Origin: Verrucomicrobiota bacterium
GTDB lineage: Bacteria; Verrucomicrobiota; Verrucomicrobiia; Verrucomicrobiales; Verrucomicrobiaceae
Assembly (NCBI GenBank): GCA_017301975.1
Contig: JAFLEI010000004.1
Location: forward strand, 207,610-271,609
Length of the DNA: 64,000 nucleotides
Reading direction: 5' to 3'
Part shown: piece after piece, positions 40,806 through 51,701 of the stretch
How the letters are laid out: each line of letters begins with the position of its first letter
Numbering within the stretch: position 1 is the first letter of the stretch
The notes under the pieces: generated by a model
Told to the model about the DNA's origin: nothing
Database searches by the model: none
The model's input: only the letters and a program-made list of their open reading frames with translations
Program-made: the position numbers and the translations under genes

Positions 40806-41518
40806 TTAAGCGCAGCGTAAACCCGGTGCACATCATCATGTCCGTCCAGTGTTTGCAGGAAGTTCGTCACCTCTTCACGCTGCTCATCCGTCAGCTCCGG
40901 ATATTCCTTCGGCACATAGCTCATTTCAGAGGTCGTCACCACCCAGCCTGCCGCCTTCAGCGCCTTTGTCACCGCATCCAGCGTCGTCGTCTGCGTGAAA
41001 AACCGCGCGCCGAGGTGGCCCGCCGCCTCTTCGTCCTCCACCTCCATCGGCTCCACATTCTCCGCTTCGGCATTCAGCGCCGCCTCCTCGATGTCCAGCG
41101 TCTTGTCCGCATGATGCGCCTCGATCAGGCCCACATGGTCAAACATCCACATCACCTTGCTCATGGTCCCTGCGCGGAACAGCACCTTGATGTCCGAGGA
41201 CGTGCGGTTGTTGTTGTCCGTCAGGCACTCCACGATCACCGGCACCCGGTGCGGCGTGAAGCCCTCATACGTCGTCGTTTCATACTGCACCGCATCCGGC
41301 CCGGTGCCTGAGCCTTTCGCGATCGCACGTTCGATCGTTTCCCGCGTCACACTTTGCTTCTTCGCCACGGCCACCGCCGCCGCCAGTCGGGCATTGTATT
41401 CCGGGTGCGGCCCGCCCAGCTTCGCCGCCACCTGGATTTCACGCACCAGCTTGCCCGTGATCTTCCCCTTTTGGTCCGCGGCCATTTCCCGCCATTTCTG
41501 TTTCCATTGTGCGCCCAT
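40802..41518 (-). CDS. yebC: YebC/PmpR-family protein
   Basis: 238 residues of the YebC/PmpR/TACO1 family. LVREIQVAAKLGGPHPEYNA, ETIERAIAKGSG and TYEGFTPHRVPVIVECLTDN (with RTSSDIKVLF) are the family blocks. The N-terminus is MGAQWKQKWRE instead of the standard GHSKWANIKHRK form. The family has been described as transcriptional regulators and, more recently, as ribosome-associated factors that help translation of difficult motifs. The last codons (AALK then TGA) are contributed by the inverted-repeat element, so the C-terminus may have been altered by it. The stop overlaps the next start in ATGA, linking translation of the two genes. Confidence 0.9.
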   Translation of the reverse strand: MGAQWKQKWREMAADQKGKITGKLVREIQVAAKLGGPHPEYNARLAAAVAVAKKQSVTRETIERAIAKGSGTGPDAVQYETTTYEGFTPHRVPVIVECLTDNNNRTSSDIKVLFRAGTMSKVMWMFDHVGLIEAHHADKTLDIEEAALNAEAENVEPMEVEDEEAAGHLGARFFTQTTTLDAVTKALKAAGWVVTTSEMSYVPKEYPELTDEQREEVTNFLQTLDGHDDVHRVYAALK

Positions 41519-41603
41519 GATGTGTCTTTCAGTTCAAAGTTAGACCGCAATCAAAGGTGGGAGCGGTGGGAATGCAAGGAGCACCAAGCCTCACCCTGCG
41601 AGT

Positions 41604-42338
41604 TCAAATCGCATCCCACCACACACACCAGCGCCTGTGTTCTTTGTCGGTGATCAAATGACCGGGTCCGAACGGCCCCTTTTTTGCATCCTTGTCCGCC
41701 ATCCAGAAATAGACCTGATCAGCACTCCATGCCGAGTCTTTGGAGAAACAATGAATCGCCTTCTCAACGGGCATCCACCTTGAAATATCCCCTCGTACGG
41801 AGGCATCTTCCAAAACCCAGCCACGCTCAAGGACCAGTTTGTCGAATTGTTCAGAAGTTCCTTCGAACACCCAGAGATGCCTTTTGTCCTGCCAGCCCCA
41901 TCCATGCTCGGTAAGAAGCATTTTTGCGCCAGCAGGCCACGGAGCCCCTGTAATGGCCTCAAAGCGTTTCACTTCACCAGCAGGGTCCCTCCAGGAAATG
42001 GCTGAATGGATGAAGATACAAACAATGAATAAGGCAGGAATTAGCATCAGGAAACTGAGGGTCCTGGCCTGCAGTTTTCGCCAATGGCCGATGAGAACGA
42101 TCAACAGCTGACAGGGGCCAACGAGAACGAAGAAAGCCATTCCTCCGATCATCAGGCCAAAAAACAAAGCCATTCCGACATGAGAGACTCGCAATGGCTC
42201 AAGAGTAAAGCGGCAGAGTTGTGCGGCGGCGTAGGCCAGAATGCATGCCACAAATGAAATCGCCGCCATGAGCCATGGATTTTCGAACCAACGACGTCTC
42301 GGCTTGGCTTCATCATTCCCGGTGCTCATGGAAGACAT
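41604..42338 (-). CDS. Membrane protein with cytoplasmic or periplasmic C-domain, function unknown
   Basis: 244 residues with three membrane helices (about LMAAISFVACILAYAAAQL, MALFFGLMIGGMAFFVLVGP and TLSFLMLIPALFIVCIFI). A C-terminal domain of about 120 residues follows with several Trp (GWGWQDKRHLWVFEGTSEQF; SRWMPVEKAIHC; CVWWDAI). The frame ends at the TGA at 41604 after WWDAI. I recognise no family. A second ATG three codons in is an alternative start. It is not closely linked to yebC, 85 bases away on the same strand. Confidence 0.5.
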   Translation of the reverse strand: MSSMSTGNDEAKPRRRWFENPWLMAAISFVACILAYAAAQLCRFTLEPLRVSHVGMALFFGLMIGGMAFFVLVGPCQLLIVLIGHWRKLQARTLSFLMLIPALFIVCIFIHSAISWRDPAGEVKRFEAITGAPWPAGAKMLLTEHGWGWQDKRHLWVFEGTSEQFDKLVLERGWVLEDASVRGDISRWMPVEKAIHCFSKDSAWSADQVYFWMADKDAKKGPFGPGHLITDKEHRRWCVWWDAI

Positions 42339-42477
42339 CGTAAGAATCTCTCACTTTGGAAACAATATCAAAAGCCGCACTGTCTGGTTCGCCTTGTACT
42401 AATTCACCTTCTCCACCAGCTCCCCGTCTTCATCTTCGTCTCATCCAGCGACTTGCTGGCTCTGATTCCATCAGCTT

Positions 42478-43149
42478 TCACGGCTTGCTTTCCTTCGCTG
42501 GCGGAAAAGCTTTCTCAAAGCGTTCGATTTCAATCTGCGGAATCGGGACTTGTTTCAGCATGAATTGCTTCAACTCCGCATCACTCAGGCCCACCCAGGA
42601 GGCTGTTTCATAGTCATCAGGATAGGCAACAAAGTAATTGGAGCAGGTCCAGCAAAGTGAGGTCTCGAACAAAAGGTCATCGTTCTTGAAAAAGCGTACT
42701 CCGTGAATCGGCATGTGGCACATAGGGCCGCCTTCGTAATCCTCACGAGTTCGCAGAAGACGCTGAAAATGGTGAATCGCGAGTTTCGTGATGTCCGGCT
42801 TGGCACTCACTCGCCGAAGGATCCTAGTCGCCGATTTGTAGGGGGTGACTTCAAAGCGTTCCGCTTCAGACAACTTGTCAGGATCAGCGGCCAGTTCAAA
42901 ATCCAACAAAAGGAGTTCCACGCGGTTGGCATGCTGGAGGATGTCCGCCAATCGCGCCCGGTAGTCCGCCTGAGCCACCCTTTTTGCTTTGAAAAACTTT
43001 CGGTTTGCTGACAACCGTTCGTCGGCCTCCGGGTGTGCGGGATTGGGCTCCACGCCCTTCGGTAGATCCAGCGGCTCGACGCCTCGGAGTGTCGACACCA
43101 CAAGCGCAAGGCAGGCGATACGGAAAAATGAAAAGCTCATGGGCATCAT
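42478..43149 (-). CDS. Secreted protein, function unknown
   Basis: 223 residues with a signal peptide (SFFRIACLALVVSTLRG). Three in-frame ATGs (43149, 43146, 43140) are possible starts. The mature part is mixed helical and beta, with KSATRILRRVSAKPDITKLA and a C-terminal cluster with two Cys pairs nearby (MCHMPIHGVRFF; LCWTCSNYFVAYPDD), where CWTCSNY may form a disulfide or bind metal. No family is recognised. It follows the giant uvrA on the same strand with 40 bases between them, but nothing links the functions. Confidence 0.5.
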   Translation of the reverse strand: MMPMSFSFFRIACLALVVSTLRGVEPLDLPKGVEPNPAHPEADERLSANRKFFKAKRVAQADYRARLADILQHANRVELLLLDFELAADPDKLSEAERFEVTPYKSATRILRRVSAKPDITKLAIHHFQRLLRTREDYEGGPMCHMPIHGVRFFKNDDLLFETSLCWTCSNYFVAYPDDYETASWVGLSDAELKQFMLKQVPIPQIEIERFEKAFPPAKESKP

Positions 43150-43189
43150 CGGTTTGCCCGTATTGTGCGCTAACCAGGAGCTCAAGTCT

Positions 43190-46100
43190 TCACAAAAACC
43201 GCGCCGTCTCGCTCCCCTTGCACTTCTTCACCTGCTCCGGCGTCCCGGCAGCCACCAGCTTCCCACCCTCCGGCCCGGCTTCCGGACCAATGTCGATGAG
43301 ATAATCCGCCTCCGCATACACATCCGGATGATGCTCAATGACCACCACCGTGTGTCCTTCATCCACCAGCCGGTGCAGCACATCAATCAGTCGCGCCACG
43401 TCCTGCATGTGCAGCCCGATGGTCGGCTCTTCGATGAGATACAGATTCCGTTTCCCGGCCACCGTGATGCCCTTCAGCCGCTCCTTGTTCGTGCGTCCGT
43501 CACCGCTGCGCAGCTCCGTCACCAGCTTGATGCGCTGCGCCTCGCCGCCGCTTAGCGTCGGGCTTGGCTGACCGAGCTGCAAATAGCCCAGACCCGTATC
43601 CGCCAGCAGCTTCAGCGGACGTGCAATCTTCTGCACCGCGTCAAAAAACTCCGCCGCCTCCGTGATGCTCATACGCAGGACATCGCCGATGTGTTTGCCG
43701 TTGTATTCGATCTCCAGCGTGGACGAATTGAATCGCAGGCCGTTGCACGCCTCGCAATGCACGCGCGTCGTCGGCAGGAAGGCCATCTCGACCTTGATCT
43801 CGCCGTTGCCTCCGCAGGCCTCGCAGCGTCCGCCTTCGGTGTTGAAAGAGAAACGGCTCGCCGTGTAGCCGCGCGTCCGCGCCAGCGGCACCTGCGCAAA
43901 CAACGCCCGGATGTCATCCAGAATGCCCACATACGTTGCCGGACACGAGCGGCTCGTCTTGCCAATCGGCGACTGATCCACCTCATGCACCGTCTGCAAA
44001 TTCTCAAAGCCGCTGATGCTCTTCCACGCCTTTACCACCTTGACCTTCGACTTGCTGATCTTCTCGCGCACCGCCGGCGAAAGCGCCCCATGCATGAAGG
44101 AGCTCTTACCGCTGCCGCTTACGCCCGTCAGCACGGTCAGACGACCCAGCGGAATCGACACGTCGATATCCTTCAAATTGTTCGCCGTCGCCCCCGTCAC
44201 CCGCAGCCAGCCTTCCTTCGCCTTCAGCGCAGGCAGTGCACGGCGTGAGCCGCGCACCGGATGCTTTAGCGGCTCGCGCAGGCTCGCACCGGTCACGCTC
44301 TGCTTGTTCTTTAAGATCTGCGCCATCGTGCCTTGCGCCACGATCTGACCGCCAAACTTGCCCGCGCCCGGCCCCAGATCCAGGATCGTGTCCGCGCGCT
44401 TCATCGTCTCGTCATCGTGCTCCACCACCAGCAGCGAGTTGCCCTTGTCCCGCAGCGCCATCAGCGTGTCCAGCAGCTTCTCGTTGTCGCGCGGATGCAA
44501 TCCAATGGTCGGCTCATCCAGCACATACAACACCCCGCGCAGATTGCTCCCAAGCTGAGCCGACAAACGAATCCGCTGCGCCTCACCACCGCTCAGCGTG
44601 TCCGCACTGCGATTGAGCTGCAGGTATCCAAGCCCCACCTCCTGCATGAACTTCAAGCGCTGGGCGATCTCCTTGACGATGTCGAGCGCGATGATGGCTT
44701 CCGTGCCTTCGAACTTAAACTTCGACAGCAGCTTGCCCGCATCCCCCGCCGTCAGTCCGGCGAACTGCTGGATCTTCGTGCCCTGCAGTTGCACTGCGCG
44801 ACCGATCTCATTGATCCGGCTGCCTTGGCAGCTCGGGCAGATCTCGCGCGGCTTCTCACCTTCATCATCCGCACTCTCAAAACGGCGCTCCTCTTCCAGC
44901 TCCGCCTCCAGCACCGAAACATCCGGCTGCCGGTCGCTCAGATCCGTCTTGTGACCCACCACACCAAAGCCCCGGCATTCTTTGCACCATCCATGCGGGC
45001 TGTTAAAGCTGAACAAACGCGGGTCCAGCTCTTCAAACGACAGTCCGCACGAAGGGCAGCTCATCTCCGTGCTCAGCACGTGCATCGTCTTGTCATTCAG
45101 CCGGAGCTTGATCGTGCCCTTGCCCATTTTCAGCGCCGCTTCGATCAGCGGCCGCAGTTTCTCTGCATCATCATTCTTGGCCACGCGCCCAATGACTGCA
45201 TCGATCGTATGCTCCTTGAAGCGCTCCAGCTTCTGAAAGCCCGCCGTGTCGCGAAACTCGCCATCCACCAGCAGCGTCTCAATCCCATGCTTGCCCGCAT
45301 GTTCCGCCACATCTGTATGGAAGCCTTTGCGCGCCTTGATCAGCGGCGCCAGCAGATGCCCGCCACCGCTGCGCAGATGCTGCTGCACCGTTTTCAGGAT
45401 CGCCTGCACGCTCTGCTTCTTCACCGGTACGTTGCAGGTCGGGCAGTACTGCGTGCCCAGCTTCGCATACAGCAGGCGGAAGAAGTGATACACCTCCGTC
45501 ACCGTCGCCACCGTCGATTTCCCACCGCCGCGCGAGATGCGCTGCTCGATTGCCACCGTCGGCGGCACGCCGGTAATGAGATCCACCTCCGGCTTCTCCA
45601 TCTGCTCCACAAACGTCCGCGCATACACCGACATGCTGTCCAGAAAGCGCCGCTGCCCTTCCGCAAAAATCAGATCAAACGCCAGCGACGATTTCCCCGA
45701 TCCACTCAGCCCCGTCACCACCACAAATTCATCCCGTGGAATCTCCACCGAGATGTTTTTCAAATTATGCTCACGTGCCCCACGGATCGAGATCGCATTG
45801 CTAGTCTCCTGCGGCAGCGAAAGCTCTCTCCTTGGCGTCTCCGCAACACGGCTCGCAGCATGCCCCTTCGAACCTGCAAGCAGCTCATGCAAATAACGTC
45901 CGGTATGCGAAGCCGCACACTCCGCGACCTCCTCCGGCGTTCCCGCAATCACCAGCCCTCCACCCGCTTCGCCACCTTCTGGCCCCAAGTCAATGACCCA
46001 GTCCGCGCATTTGATCACCTCCAGATTGTGCTCAATGACCAGCAGACTGTGTCCCTCTTCCACAAGCCGCTGCAGCAGCTTCACCAGCAGCGCGATGTCA

Positions 46101-48808
46101 TCAAAATGCAGCCCCGTCGTCGGCTCATCCAGCAGCAGCAGACTGCCCGCCGCAGACCCCGCAGGGTTTTCAATCAAATGCCCGATGAGCTTCAGCCTCT
46201 GCGCCTCGCCGCCTGAAAGCGTGTTCAGCGGCTGCCCCAGTTTCAGATAGCCAAGACCCGCCTCATTCAGCAGATGAAGCTGCGCCACAATCTGCTTCGC
46301 CTTCTTCGATGACTCAAACAGCGGCCCGCCAAACCATTCCACTGCAGCCTCAGCCGTCATGCCCAGCACATCATGAATGCTCTGCCCATGCAGCAAAATC
46401 TTCAGCGCATGCGGCTGGTAGCGCCTCCCTTCACACTCGGGGCAGGTCACATACAGATCGCTCAGGAACTGCATCTCGATCTTTTCAAACCCATTGCCCG
46501 CGCAGCGCTCGCAGCGCCCTTCACCGGAGTTGAAGCTGAAAAAGCCCGGCATGATCCCCTGAGCCTTCGCATCCTCCGTCTCGGAGAACAGCGTGCGGAT
46601 GTGATCAAACGCCCCCAGAAACACCGCCGGAGTCGAGCGCGGCGTGCGTGCCAGCGGCGACTGATCCACCATCACCACCTCATGCAGTTGCTCCCAGCCC
46701 GTGATCTTGCTCACGCGCCCGGGCTCTTCCTCACACACCTCGCCCCGCAGCCGTTGCAAGTTCCGATACAGCACATCATGCACCAGCGTCGATTTCCCCG
46801 AACCGCTCACCCCCGTGATGCAGCAAAACACCCCCAGCGGAATGTCCACATCCAGCTTCTTCAGATTGTTCTGCCGCGCACCGCGGATGGACAGTGTGCT
46901 GGACTTCTGGCTGGCAGCTCCGCCCTTCCGGCTGCCTTTGCCCTTGGTGGGGGCAGCTTCCGCCTCTGACAAAGGAGGGCTTGTAACTGGCCTCCTCCTC
47001 GCTGGCACCGGCACGCTCTTCCTCCCAAACAAATAATCTCCCGTCAGCGACTTCACCTTCGCCCCCAGCTTCTCCAGCGGCCCGCTGTACACCAGCTCGC
47101 CACCCTTTTCCCCACGGCCCGGCCCGATGTCGATCAGGTTGTCCGCGCTGCGCATCACCGCTTCTTCATGCTCCACCACCAGCAGCGTGTTCCCCTTGTC
47201 CCGCAGCCCCTCCATCACACCAATGAGACGCCCGATGTCGCGCGGATGCAGACCAATGCTCGGCTCATCCAGCACAAACAGTGTGTTCACCAGCGAGGCC
47301 CCCAGGCACGTCGTCAAGTTCACCCGCTGCAGCTCACCACCACTCAGCGTGCGCGTTTGCCGGTCCAGATTCAGATAACCCAGCCCTGCACGGTCCATGT
47401 AGCTGATACGGCTCGCGATCTCCCCTCGCAGCATCGTCGCCACATGATCGCTCGCCTTGATCGGCCACGATTCCACCAGCGGATGCAATTCATCCACCGG
47501 CAGCCGCGACAGATCCGCAATGGTATGCTCACCGATGCGATAGTTGTACGCCTCCTTCTTCAAGCGCCCGCCTCCACAGTCCGCACACTCCGTGTAGGCG
47601 CGGTAGCGGCTCAGAAACACCCGCACATGCATCTTATAGCTGCGCGACTCCTGCCATTTGAAAAAGCCCCGCACCCCATACCACTCGCCACGATTGTACG
47701 CGTCTTCCGGGTCATCCCGCGTGCCCTCAATGAGCCACTTGCGATCTTCTTTCGAGTAATCCTCAAACGGCTTGTGAATATCCACACCACGCTTCCGTGC
47801 CGCCTTCTCCAGATCAAGCTGCGACTCCCCATACGTGCTCCCCTGAAACGGCCGCACCAGCCCCTGATTGATGCTCAGCGACTCATCCGGAATCGCCTTC
47901 CCCATGTCCAGCCCCAGCGTGCGCCCAAAGCCCCGGCACGTCGGACACGCTCCGATCGGACTGTTAAAGCTGAACAGTCCCGGCGTTGGCGCCGGCAGCG
48001 TGATCCCGCAGTCTGCACAACTCCAGTCAGTGGAAAAATGCAGCGTCTCATCGTCGATGTTCGCCGCCACCTTGCCCTTCCCATAGCGCAGCGCCGCTTC
48101 CAGCGCTTCGCTCACACGCGCCCGCTGCTTCGCTTCCAGCACCACACGGTCCTGCACCACCATCACCTGCGCCGGCAGTTTGCGCCCCTTCAGCGCATCC
48201 GCCTCATCCAGACGGATCACACTTCCATACAGCCACACCCGCAGAAAGCCCTGCGCCTGCAGAAACGCCGCAAAGTCCGCCGCCACCGCATCCTTCGGCA
48301 CCGCCACCGGAAACAGAATGAGAGCCTGCGTCCCCGCATGCGCATTGATGAGCTCATTGAGAATGCTCTCCGGCGACTCCGGCCTCACCGGCCTATGGCA
48401 CGAGGGGCACGTCGCCTCCGCCAGCCGTGGAAACAACATTTTGAGGTAGTCATTGATCTCCGTGATCGTCCCCACCGTCGAGCGCGTGCTGCGCATGTTG
48501 TTCACCTGCTCGATGGCGATCGCCGGCGGAATCCCTTCAATCGAGTCCACCTTCGGCTTGTCCATCCGCTCAAAGAACTGCCGCGTGTACGGCGAAAACG
48601 TCTCCACATAGCGCCGCTGTCCCTCTGCATAGATCGTATCAAACGCTAGCGATGACTTCCCCGACCCGCTCGGCCCCGTGATCACATTCAGCTTCCCCAG
48701 CGGCAGATCCAGATCCACCCCCTTCAAATTGTTCTGCCTCGCCCCACGAATGCGAATGACATCATTGAGAGACTTCCGGGCGGCAGTTTTTTTGGCAGTT
48801 CGAGACAT
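43190..48808 (-). CDS. uvrA: Double-length excinuclease ABC subunit A
   Basis: 1872 residues, twice the usual 940, made of two complete UvrA units in tandem. Each unit has two ABC ATPases, so there are four Walker A motifs: [24 protein letters not shown] and GVSGSGKS, each followed later by TLSGGE signatures ([36 protein letters not shown]). Walker B boxes read VLDEPS, LLDEPT, VLDEPT and LIEEPT, the last with Glu for Asp. Zinc ribbons are at CPSC/CADC-CPTC, CERC-CPEC and the matching CPSC-CKEC, CEAC-CEAC sets in the second half. UvrA finds bulky DNA lesions and loads UvrB. The second unit begins near residue 1010. A similar double UvrA is known in Chlamydia. Confidence 0.96.
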   Translation of the reverse strand: MSRTAKKTAARKSLNDVIRIRGARQNNLKGVDLDLPLGKLNVITGPSGSGKSSLAFDTIYAEGQRRYVETFSPYTRQFFERMDKPKVDSIEGIPPAIAIEQVNNMRSTRSTVGTITEINDYLKMLFPRLAEATCPSCHRPVRPESPESILNELINAHAGTQALILFPVAVPKDAVAADFAAFLQAQGFLRVWLYGSVIRLDEADALKGRKLPAQVMVVQDRVVLEAKQRARVSEALEAALRYGKGKVAANIDDETLHFSTDWSCADCGITLPAPTPGLFSFNSPIGACPTCRGFGRTLGLDMGKAIPDESLSINQGLVRPFQGSTYGESQLDLEKAARKRGVDIHKPFEDYSKEDRKWLIEGTRDDPEDAYNRGEWYGVRGFFKWQESRSYKMHVRVFLSRYRAYTECADCGGGRLKKEAYNYRIGEHTIADLSRLPVDELHPLVESWPIKASDHVATMLRGEIASRISYMDRAGLGYLNLDRQTRTLSGGELQRVNLTTCLGASLVNTLFVLDEPSIGLHPRDIGRLIGVMEGLRDKGNTLLVVEHEEAVMRSADNLIDIGPGRGEKGGELVYSGPLEKLGAKVKSLTGDYLFGRKSVPVPARRRPVTSPPLSEAEAAPTKGKGSRKGGAASQKSSTLSIRGARQNNLKKLDVDIPLGVFCCITGVSGSGKSTLVHDVLYRNLQRLRGEVCEEEPGRVSKITGWEQLHEVVMVDQSPLARTPRSTPAVFLGAFDHIRTLFSETEDAKAQGIMPGFFSFNSGEGRCERCAGNGFEKIEMQFLSDLYVTCPECEGRRYQPHALKILLHGQSIHDVLGMTAEAAVEWFGGPLFESSKKAKQIVAQLHLLNEAGLGYLKLGQPLNTLSGGEAQRLKLIGHLIENPAGSAAGSLLLLDEPTTGLHFDDIALLVKLLQRLVEEGHSLLVIEHNLEVIKCADWVIDLGPEGGEAGGGLVIAGTPEEVAECAASHTGRYLHELLAGSKGHAASRVAETPRRELSLPQETSNAISIRGAREHNLKNISVEIPRDEFVVVTGLSGSGKSSLAFDLIFAEGQRRFLDSMSVYARTFVEQMEKPEVDLITGVPPTVAIEQRISRGGGKSTVATVTEVYHFFRLLYAKLGTQYCPTCNVPVKKQSVQAILKTVQQHLRSGGGHLLAPLIKARKGFHTDVAEHAGKHGIETLLVDGEFRDTAGFQKLERFKEHTIDAVIGRVAKNDDAEKLRPLIEAALKMGKGTIKLRLNDKTMHVLSTEMSCPSCGLSFEELDPRLFSFNSPHGWCKECRGFGVVGHKTDLSDRQPDVSVLEAELEEERRFESADDEGEKPREICPSCQGSRINEIGRAVQLQGTKIQQFAGLTAGDAGKLLSKFKFEGTEAIIALDIVKEIAQRLKFMQEVGLGYLQLNRSADTLSGGEAQRIRLSAQLGSNLRGVLYVLDEPTIGLHPRDNEKLLDTLMALRDKGNSLLVVEHDDETMKRADTILDLGPGAGKFGGQIVAQGTMAQILKNKQSVTGASLREPLKHPVRGSRRALPALKAKEGWLRVTGATANNLKDIDVSIPLGRLTVLTGVSGSGKSSFMHGALSPAVREKISKSKVKVVKAWKSISGFENLQTVHEVDQSPIGKTSRSCPATYVGILDDIRALFAQVPLARTRGYTASRFSFNTEGGRCEACGGNGEIKVEMAFLPTTRVHCEACNGLRFNSSTLEIEYNGKHIGDVLRMSITEAAEFFDAVQKIARPLKLLADTGLGYLQLGQPSPTLSGGEAQRIKLVTELRSGDGRTNKERLKGITVAGKRNLYLIEEPTIGLHMQDVARLIDVLHRLVDEGHTVVVIEHHPDVYAEADYLIDIGPEAGPEGGKLVAAGTPEQVKKCKGSETARFL

Positions 48809-48884
48809 GGAGGCGCGAAATTAACGATACGCCCCCCGCTGGCAAACGGGCGCTGGGGATGATGGAAAAGAAAAAGCGCGGCGG

Positions 48885-49199
48885 TTATTCCCGCCAGCCA
48901 AACCAGTCTCGAATGCGTTTGCGCAGCGGCTGCAAATCACGCCTCATATCCACAAACGAGAGCACGACCACGCCTCGGGCTTCCGGCGAATAGATGACGC
49001 CATAACGATGCGCGACGAGCAGCTTGCGAGCGGGCTTTTCGAAGTAGCTGCCCATGTGGGGCTGTGCCGAAAGAAGTTCCAGCATCCGCTGCACTTCCTC
49101 GATCAGATTGACCCCGGTGTTTGCACGGGTGTCTTCGAGCTCCTCATAGACCTCCTGAAGCTCGCGCCCGGCTCCCGCAGTCCAAATGATCTCCTTCAT
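48885..49199 (-). CDS. ParE/RelE-family toxin
   Basis: 104 residues. ELQEVYEELEDTRANTGVNL is the first helix pair of the ParE/RelE fold, and FEKPARKLLVAHRYGVIYSP and VVVLSFVDMRRDLQPL are the beta strands that carry the catalytic or binding basic residues. ParE members trap DNA gyrase, RelE members cut mRNA; the fold alone does not tell. The ATG overlaps the end of the antitoxin gene by four bases, the classical order antitoxin first, toxin second. It is intact, with a complete C-terminal RDWFGW. Confidence 0.85.
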   Translation of the reverse strand: MKEIIWTAGAGRELQEVYEELEDTRANTGVNLIEEVQRMLELLSAQPHMGSYFEKPARKLLVAHRYGVIYSPEARGVVVLSFVDMRRDLQPLRKRIRDWFGWRE

Positions 49200-49417
49200 G
49201 CGACCTTCTGACGAGAAAGAATCTTTCCTTTAAGGTCATCCCAAGCAATACCGCTGTCAGGGGCATTGCGATACTCCTGAAGACGTTGCTGGACTTTTTC
49301 TCGCAATGCTGGGTTTCGTTGCGCATCAAGCAACGCGTCCAAACACAACTCCTCGGAAAGTTGAAGTTTGTCTTCAACACTCAAGGAGTGAAGGGAGGGA
49401 TGTTGCTCGATAACCAC
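49196..49417 (-). CDS. Antitoxin of the ParE/RelE pair (addiction module protein)
   Basis: 73 residues from a GTG at 49417. It is helical and acidic: LSVEDKLQLSEELCLDALL then a central NPALREKVQQRL and a C-terminal GIAWDDLKGKILSR, the layout of the addiction-module antitoxins (putative addiction module component) that pair with RelE/ParE toxins. The C-terminal part should wrap the toxin. Overlap of four bases with the toxin gene supports the pair. It starts 31 bases from the end of the YyaL-type gene on the same strand, so both might be transcribed together. Confidence 0.82.
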   Translation of the reverse strand: MVIEQHPSLHSLSVEDKLQLSEELCLDALLDAQRNPALREKVQQRLQEYRNAPDSGIAWDDLKGKILSRQKVA

Positions 49418-49448
49418 AGGCGTATGATACTGGGAGGATGGGTCGGGC

Positions 49449-51635
49449 TCAAGGATTGATTTTTCCCAGCACCCTCTCCAATCCCTCCACCGTCGTCACC
49501 GGCGCCTGGCACGTGAAATTCTGACACACATACGCCGCAGCCTCGCCATTCACCGGCTTCATTCCCGTGATCACTTCATTGTGCTGCGCCAGCCACTCCT
49601 GACCCGCGCCGCCATCAGCGCACAAAATCACCGCCGTCGGCAGAAAGCGCCGATGCACATTCCCTGCCAGCATCTTGAACCCCGCGCTTCCCACATCACC
49701 CGCCAGCACAATCTGCTGCTTGCCACGATGATGAAGATCAAACGCAATCGCCATCATCGGCACCGAGGACGGGCTGCTCTGCAGCGTCGAGCCAAAGAGC
49801 GCAAAAATCCTCTCCGCCTCCTTCTTCCACTCATTCTTGGCCAGCAGCGCGCTCAGCCGCACCAGGTTGAGCGCCGCCAGCGAGTTCGGCGATGGCTCCG
49901 CACCATCATAGTCCTCCTTGATGCGCAGCACGCTGTTCGGCATGTCCGTGTGCACGCTGTAATACCCGCCGTTCTTCGTATCGAGAAACAGCGCGTCCAT
50001 CTCCGTCTGCAAAGACGTGGCCCACTGCAGCCACTTCACCTCAAACGAAGCCTGATACAAATCGATCAGCCCGTGAATCAAACAGGCGTAATCAATCGCA
50101 AACGCCCGTGGCCCGCGCTCCCCCTCACGCCAGGAGCGGTGCAGCTCCTTGCCCGGTGTGGTGCAAAGCTGGTCATGCAAAAACTCCGCCGCATCCGCAG
50201 CCAGCTTGATCATCTCCGCATCCCCAAACGCAGCCCCAGCTCGCGCCAGCCCTGAAATCATGAGCCCGTTCCACGCAGCGATCACCTTGTCATCCAGATG
50301 CGGCCGCGGGCGCTTCGCCCTCGCCTCAAAAAGCGTCGCCGTGCCTTGATCAATGATGCCTTTAACTTCCTCCGGCGTCTTCTTGAAATACTCAGCTGTC
50401 TTCTTGAATGAGATCGCGCGGTACAGCGTGTTCAGCCCCTTGAGCTCTCCGTGCGGATCGCTCTCCGGCCTCGCATTCCCATCGCGCCGCGCACCGTACG
50501 CATAGCGGAAGATGCTGCCGTTTTCCTTGCCCAGCAGTTCGTCGATCTCCGCCGCCTTCCACACATAGAAGGCCCCTTCCGTTTTATGCTCCGCATCGGC
50601 GCTCGCCAGACTGTCGGCATCCTCCGCCGAGAAAAATCCCCCATCCTTCTGCCGCAGGTCGCGCTTCACATACGCCACCGTGCTGCGCACGATGCCCTCA
50701 AACATCGCATTCTGCGTGAGCTGCCAGGCCTCCGTGTACGCCGTGAGCAACTGCGCCTGATCATACAGCATCTTTTCGTAGTGCGGGATGTGCCAGTAGC
50801 CGTCCACACTGTAGCGATGAAACCCGCCGCCGATGTGGTCACGCATGCCGCCATTCGCCATGCCCCGCAGCGTTTTCACCGTCATCTCCATCGCCCAGTT
50901 GCTCTCGGATTCGCGGTCATTGCCCTTCCGCTCCGCCAGGATGCGATGCACCCGCATCAGCATGTTCAGCGTCGTCGGACGCGGGAATTTCGGCGCACTG
51001 CCAAACCCACCCTCGTGATAATCAAACGAGCCTGAGAGATCATCATACGCCTTCTGCACCAGCGTCTCATGATTGATCTCGTCCAGCGCCGTGTTTTCGT
51101 TGTCCAGATGGTCCTGCAGCTTCTCCACGGACCGCGCCGCACGTTCATCGATCCCCTTGCGATCTTCCGTCCACACCTTGTGCAGCTCATTCAGCAGGTT
51201 TTTAAACCCGATGCGTCCCGGCGTGTTCTCCGGCGGATAATACGTGCCGCCATAAAACGGCTTCAGCTCCGGCGTCAGAAACACGCTCATCGGCCACCCG
51301 CCATGCCCGCTTGCCGCCTGCACATACGTCATGTACGTCAGGTCCACATCCGGCCGCTCCTCGCGGTCCACCTTGATGGGAATGAAGTTCTCATTGATGA
51401 TCTTGGCCGTCTCCTCGTTCTCAAACGACTCACGCTCCATCACATGGCACCAGTGGCAGGTCGAGTAGCCGGAGGAGAGAAAGATCGGCTTGTCCTCCGC
51501 CTTCGCCTTCTTGAACGCCTCCTCCCCCCACGGCAGCCAGTTCACCGGATTGTGGGCATGCTGCAGCAGGTAGGGCGAGCGCTCCTTGGCGAGGGCGTTG
51601 GTAAATTTGGGGGGCTGGCCGGTCGTGTCACTCAT
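49449..51635 (-). CDS. Thioredoxin-domain protein of the YyaL/DUF255 (SPATA20) family
   Basis: 728 residues. The N-terminal thioredoxin-like domain contains [19 protein letters not shown] and the redox motif in [15 protein letters not shown] (CHWC). [20 protein letters not shown] and [20 protein letters not shown] follow, then a large (alpha/alpha)6-like barrel ([38 protein letters not shown]). The family is widespread but its reaction is not established; redox or sugar-epimerase-like activity has been suggested from fold. It has no signal peptide. Length and blocks match the family fully. The TA pair lies upstream in coordinates and downstream in transcription. Confidence 0.88.
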   Translation of the reverse strand: MSDTTGQPPKFTNALAKERSPYLLQHAHNPVNWLPWGEEAFKKAKAEDKPIFLSSGYSTCHWCHVMERESFENEETAKIINENFIPIKVDREERPDVDLTYMTYVQAASGHGGWPMSVFLTPELKPFYGGTYYPPENTPGRIGFKNLLNELHKVWTEDRKGIDERAARSVEKLQDHLDNENTALDEINHETLVQKAYDDLSGSFDYHEGGFGSAPKFPRPTTLNMLMRVHRILAERKGNDRESESNWAMEMTVKTLRGMANGGMRDHIGGGFHRYSVDGYWHIPHYEKMLYDQAQLLTAYTEAWQLTQNAMFEGIVRSTVAYVKRDLRQKDGGFFSAEDADSLASADAEHKTEGAFYVWKAAEIDELLGKENGSIFRYAYGARRDGNARPESDPHGELKGLNTLYRAISFKKTAEYFKKTPEEVKGIIDQGTATLFEARAKRPRPHLDDKVIAAWNGLMISGLARAGAAFGDAEMIKLAADAAEFLHDQLCTTPGKELHRSWREGERGPRAFAIDYACLIHGLIDLYQASFEVKWLQWATSLQTEMDALFLDTKNGGYYSVHTDMPNSVLRIKEDYDGAEPSPNSLAALNLVRLSALLAKNEWKKEAERIFALFGSTLQSSPSSVPMMAIAFDLHHRGKQQIVLAGDVGSAGFKMLAGNVHRRFLPTAVILCADGGAGQEWLAQHNEVITGMKPVNGEAAAYVCQNFTCQAPVTTVEGLERVLGKINP

Positions 51636-51701
51636 GGTTGGGGGTAATGAGATAACGTCCGCATGAGGGCCGGGGTTGCAAGGCGAAGCCTCGCCCTTCC
51701 C

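Noticed and set aside
41565..41620. tRNA-like pairing: GGTGGGA at 41565-41571 and TCCCACC at 41614-41620, with a T-arm-like TGCGA-GTTCAAA-TCGCA
   Set aside because: The span is only 56 bases, D and anticodon arms cannot be drawn, and the 3' part is coding sequence of the membrane protein that ends at 41604.
44333..46216. Long open frame on the plus strand inside uvrA
   Set aside because: It lies wholly within uvrA, is Arg/His-rich as expected for an antisense of this coding sequence, and has no start signal or domain.
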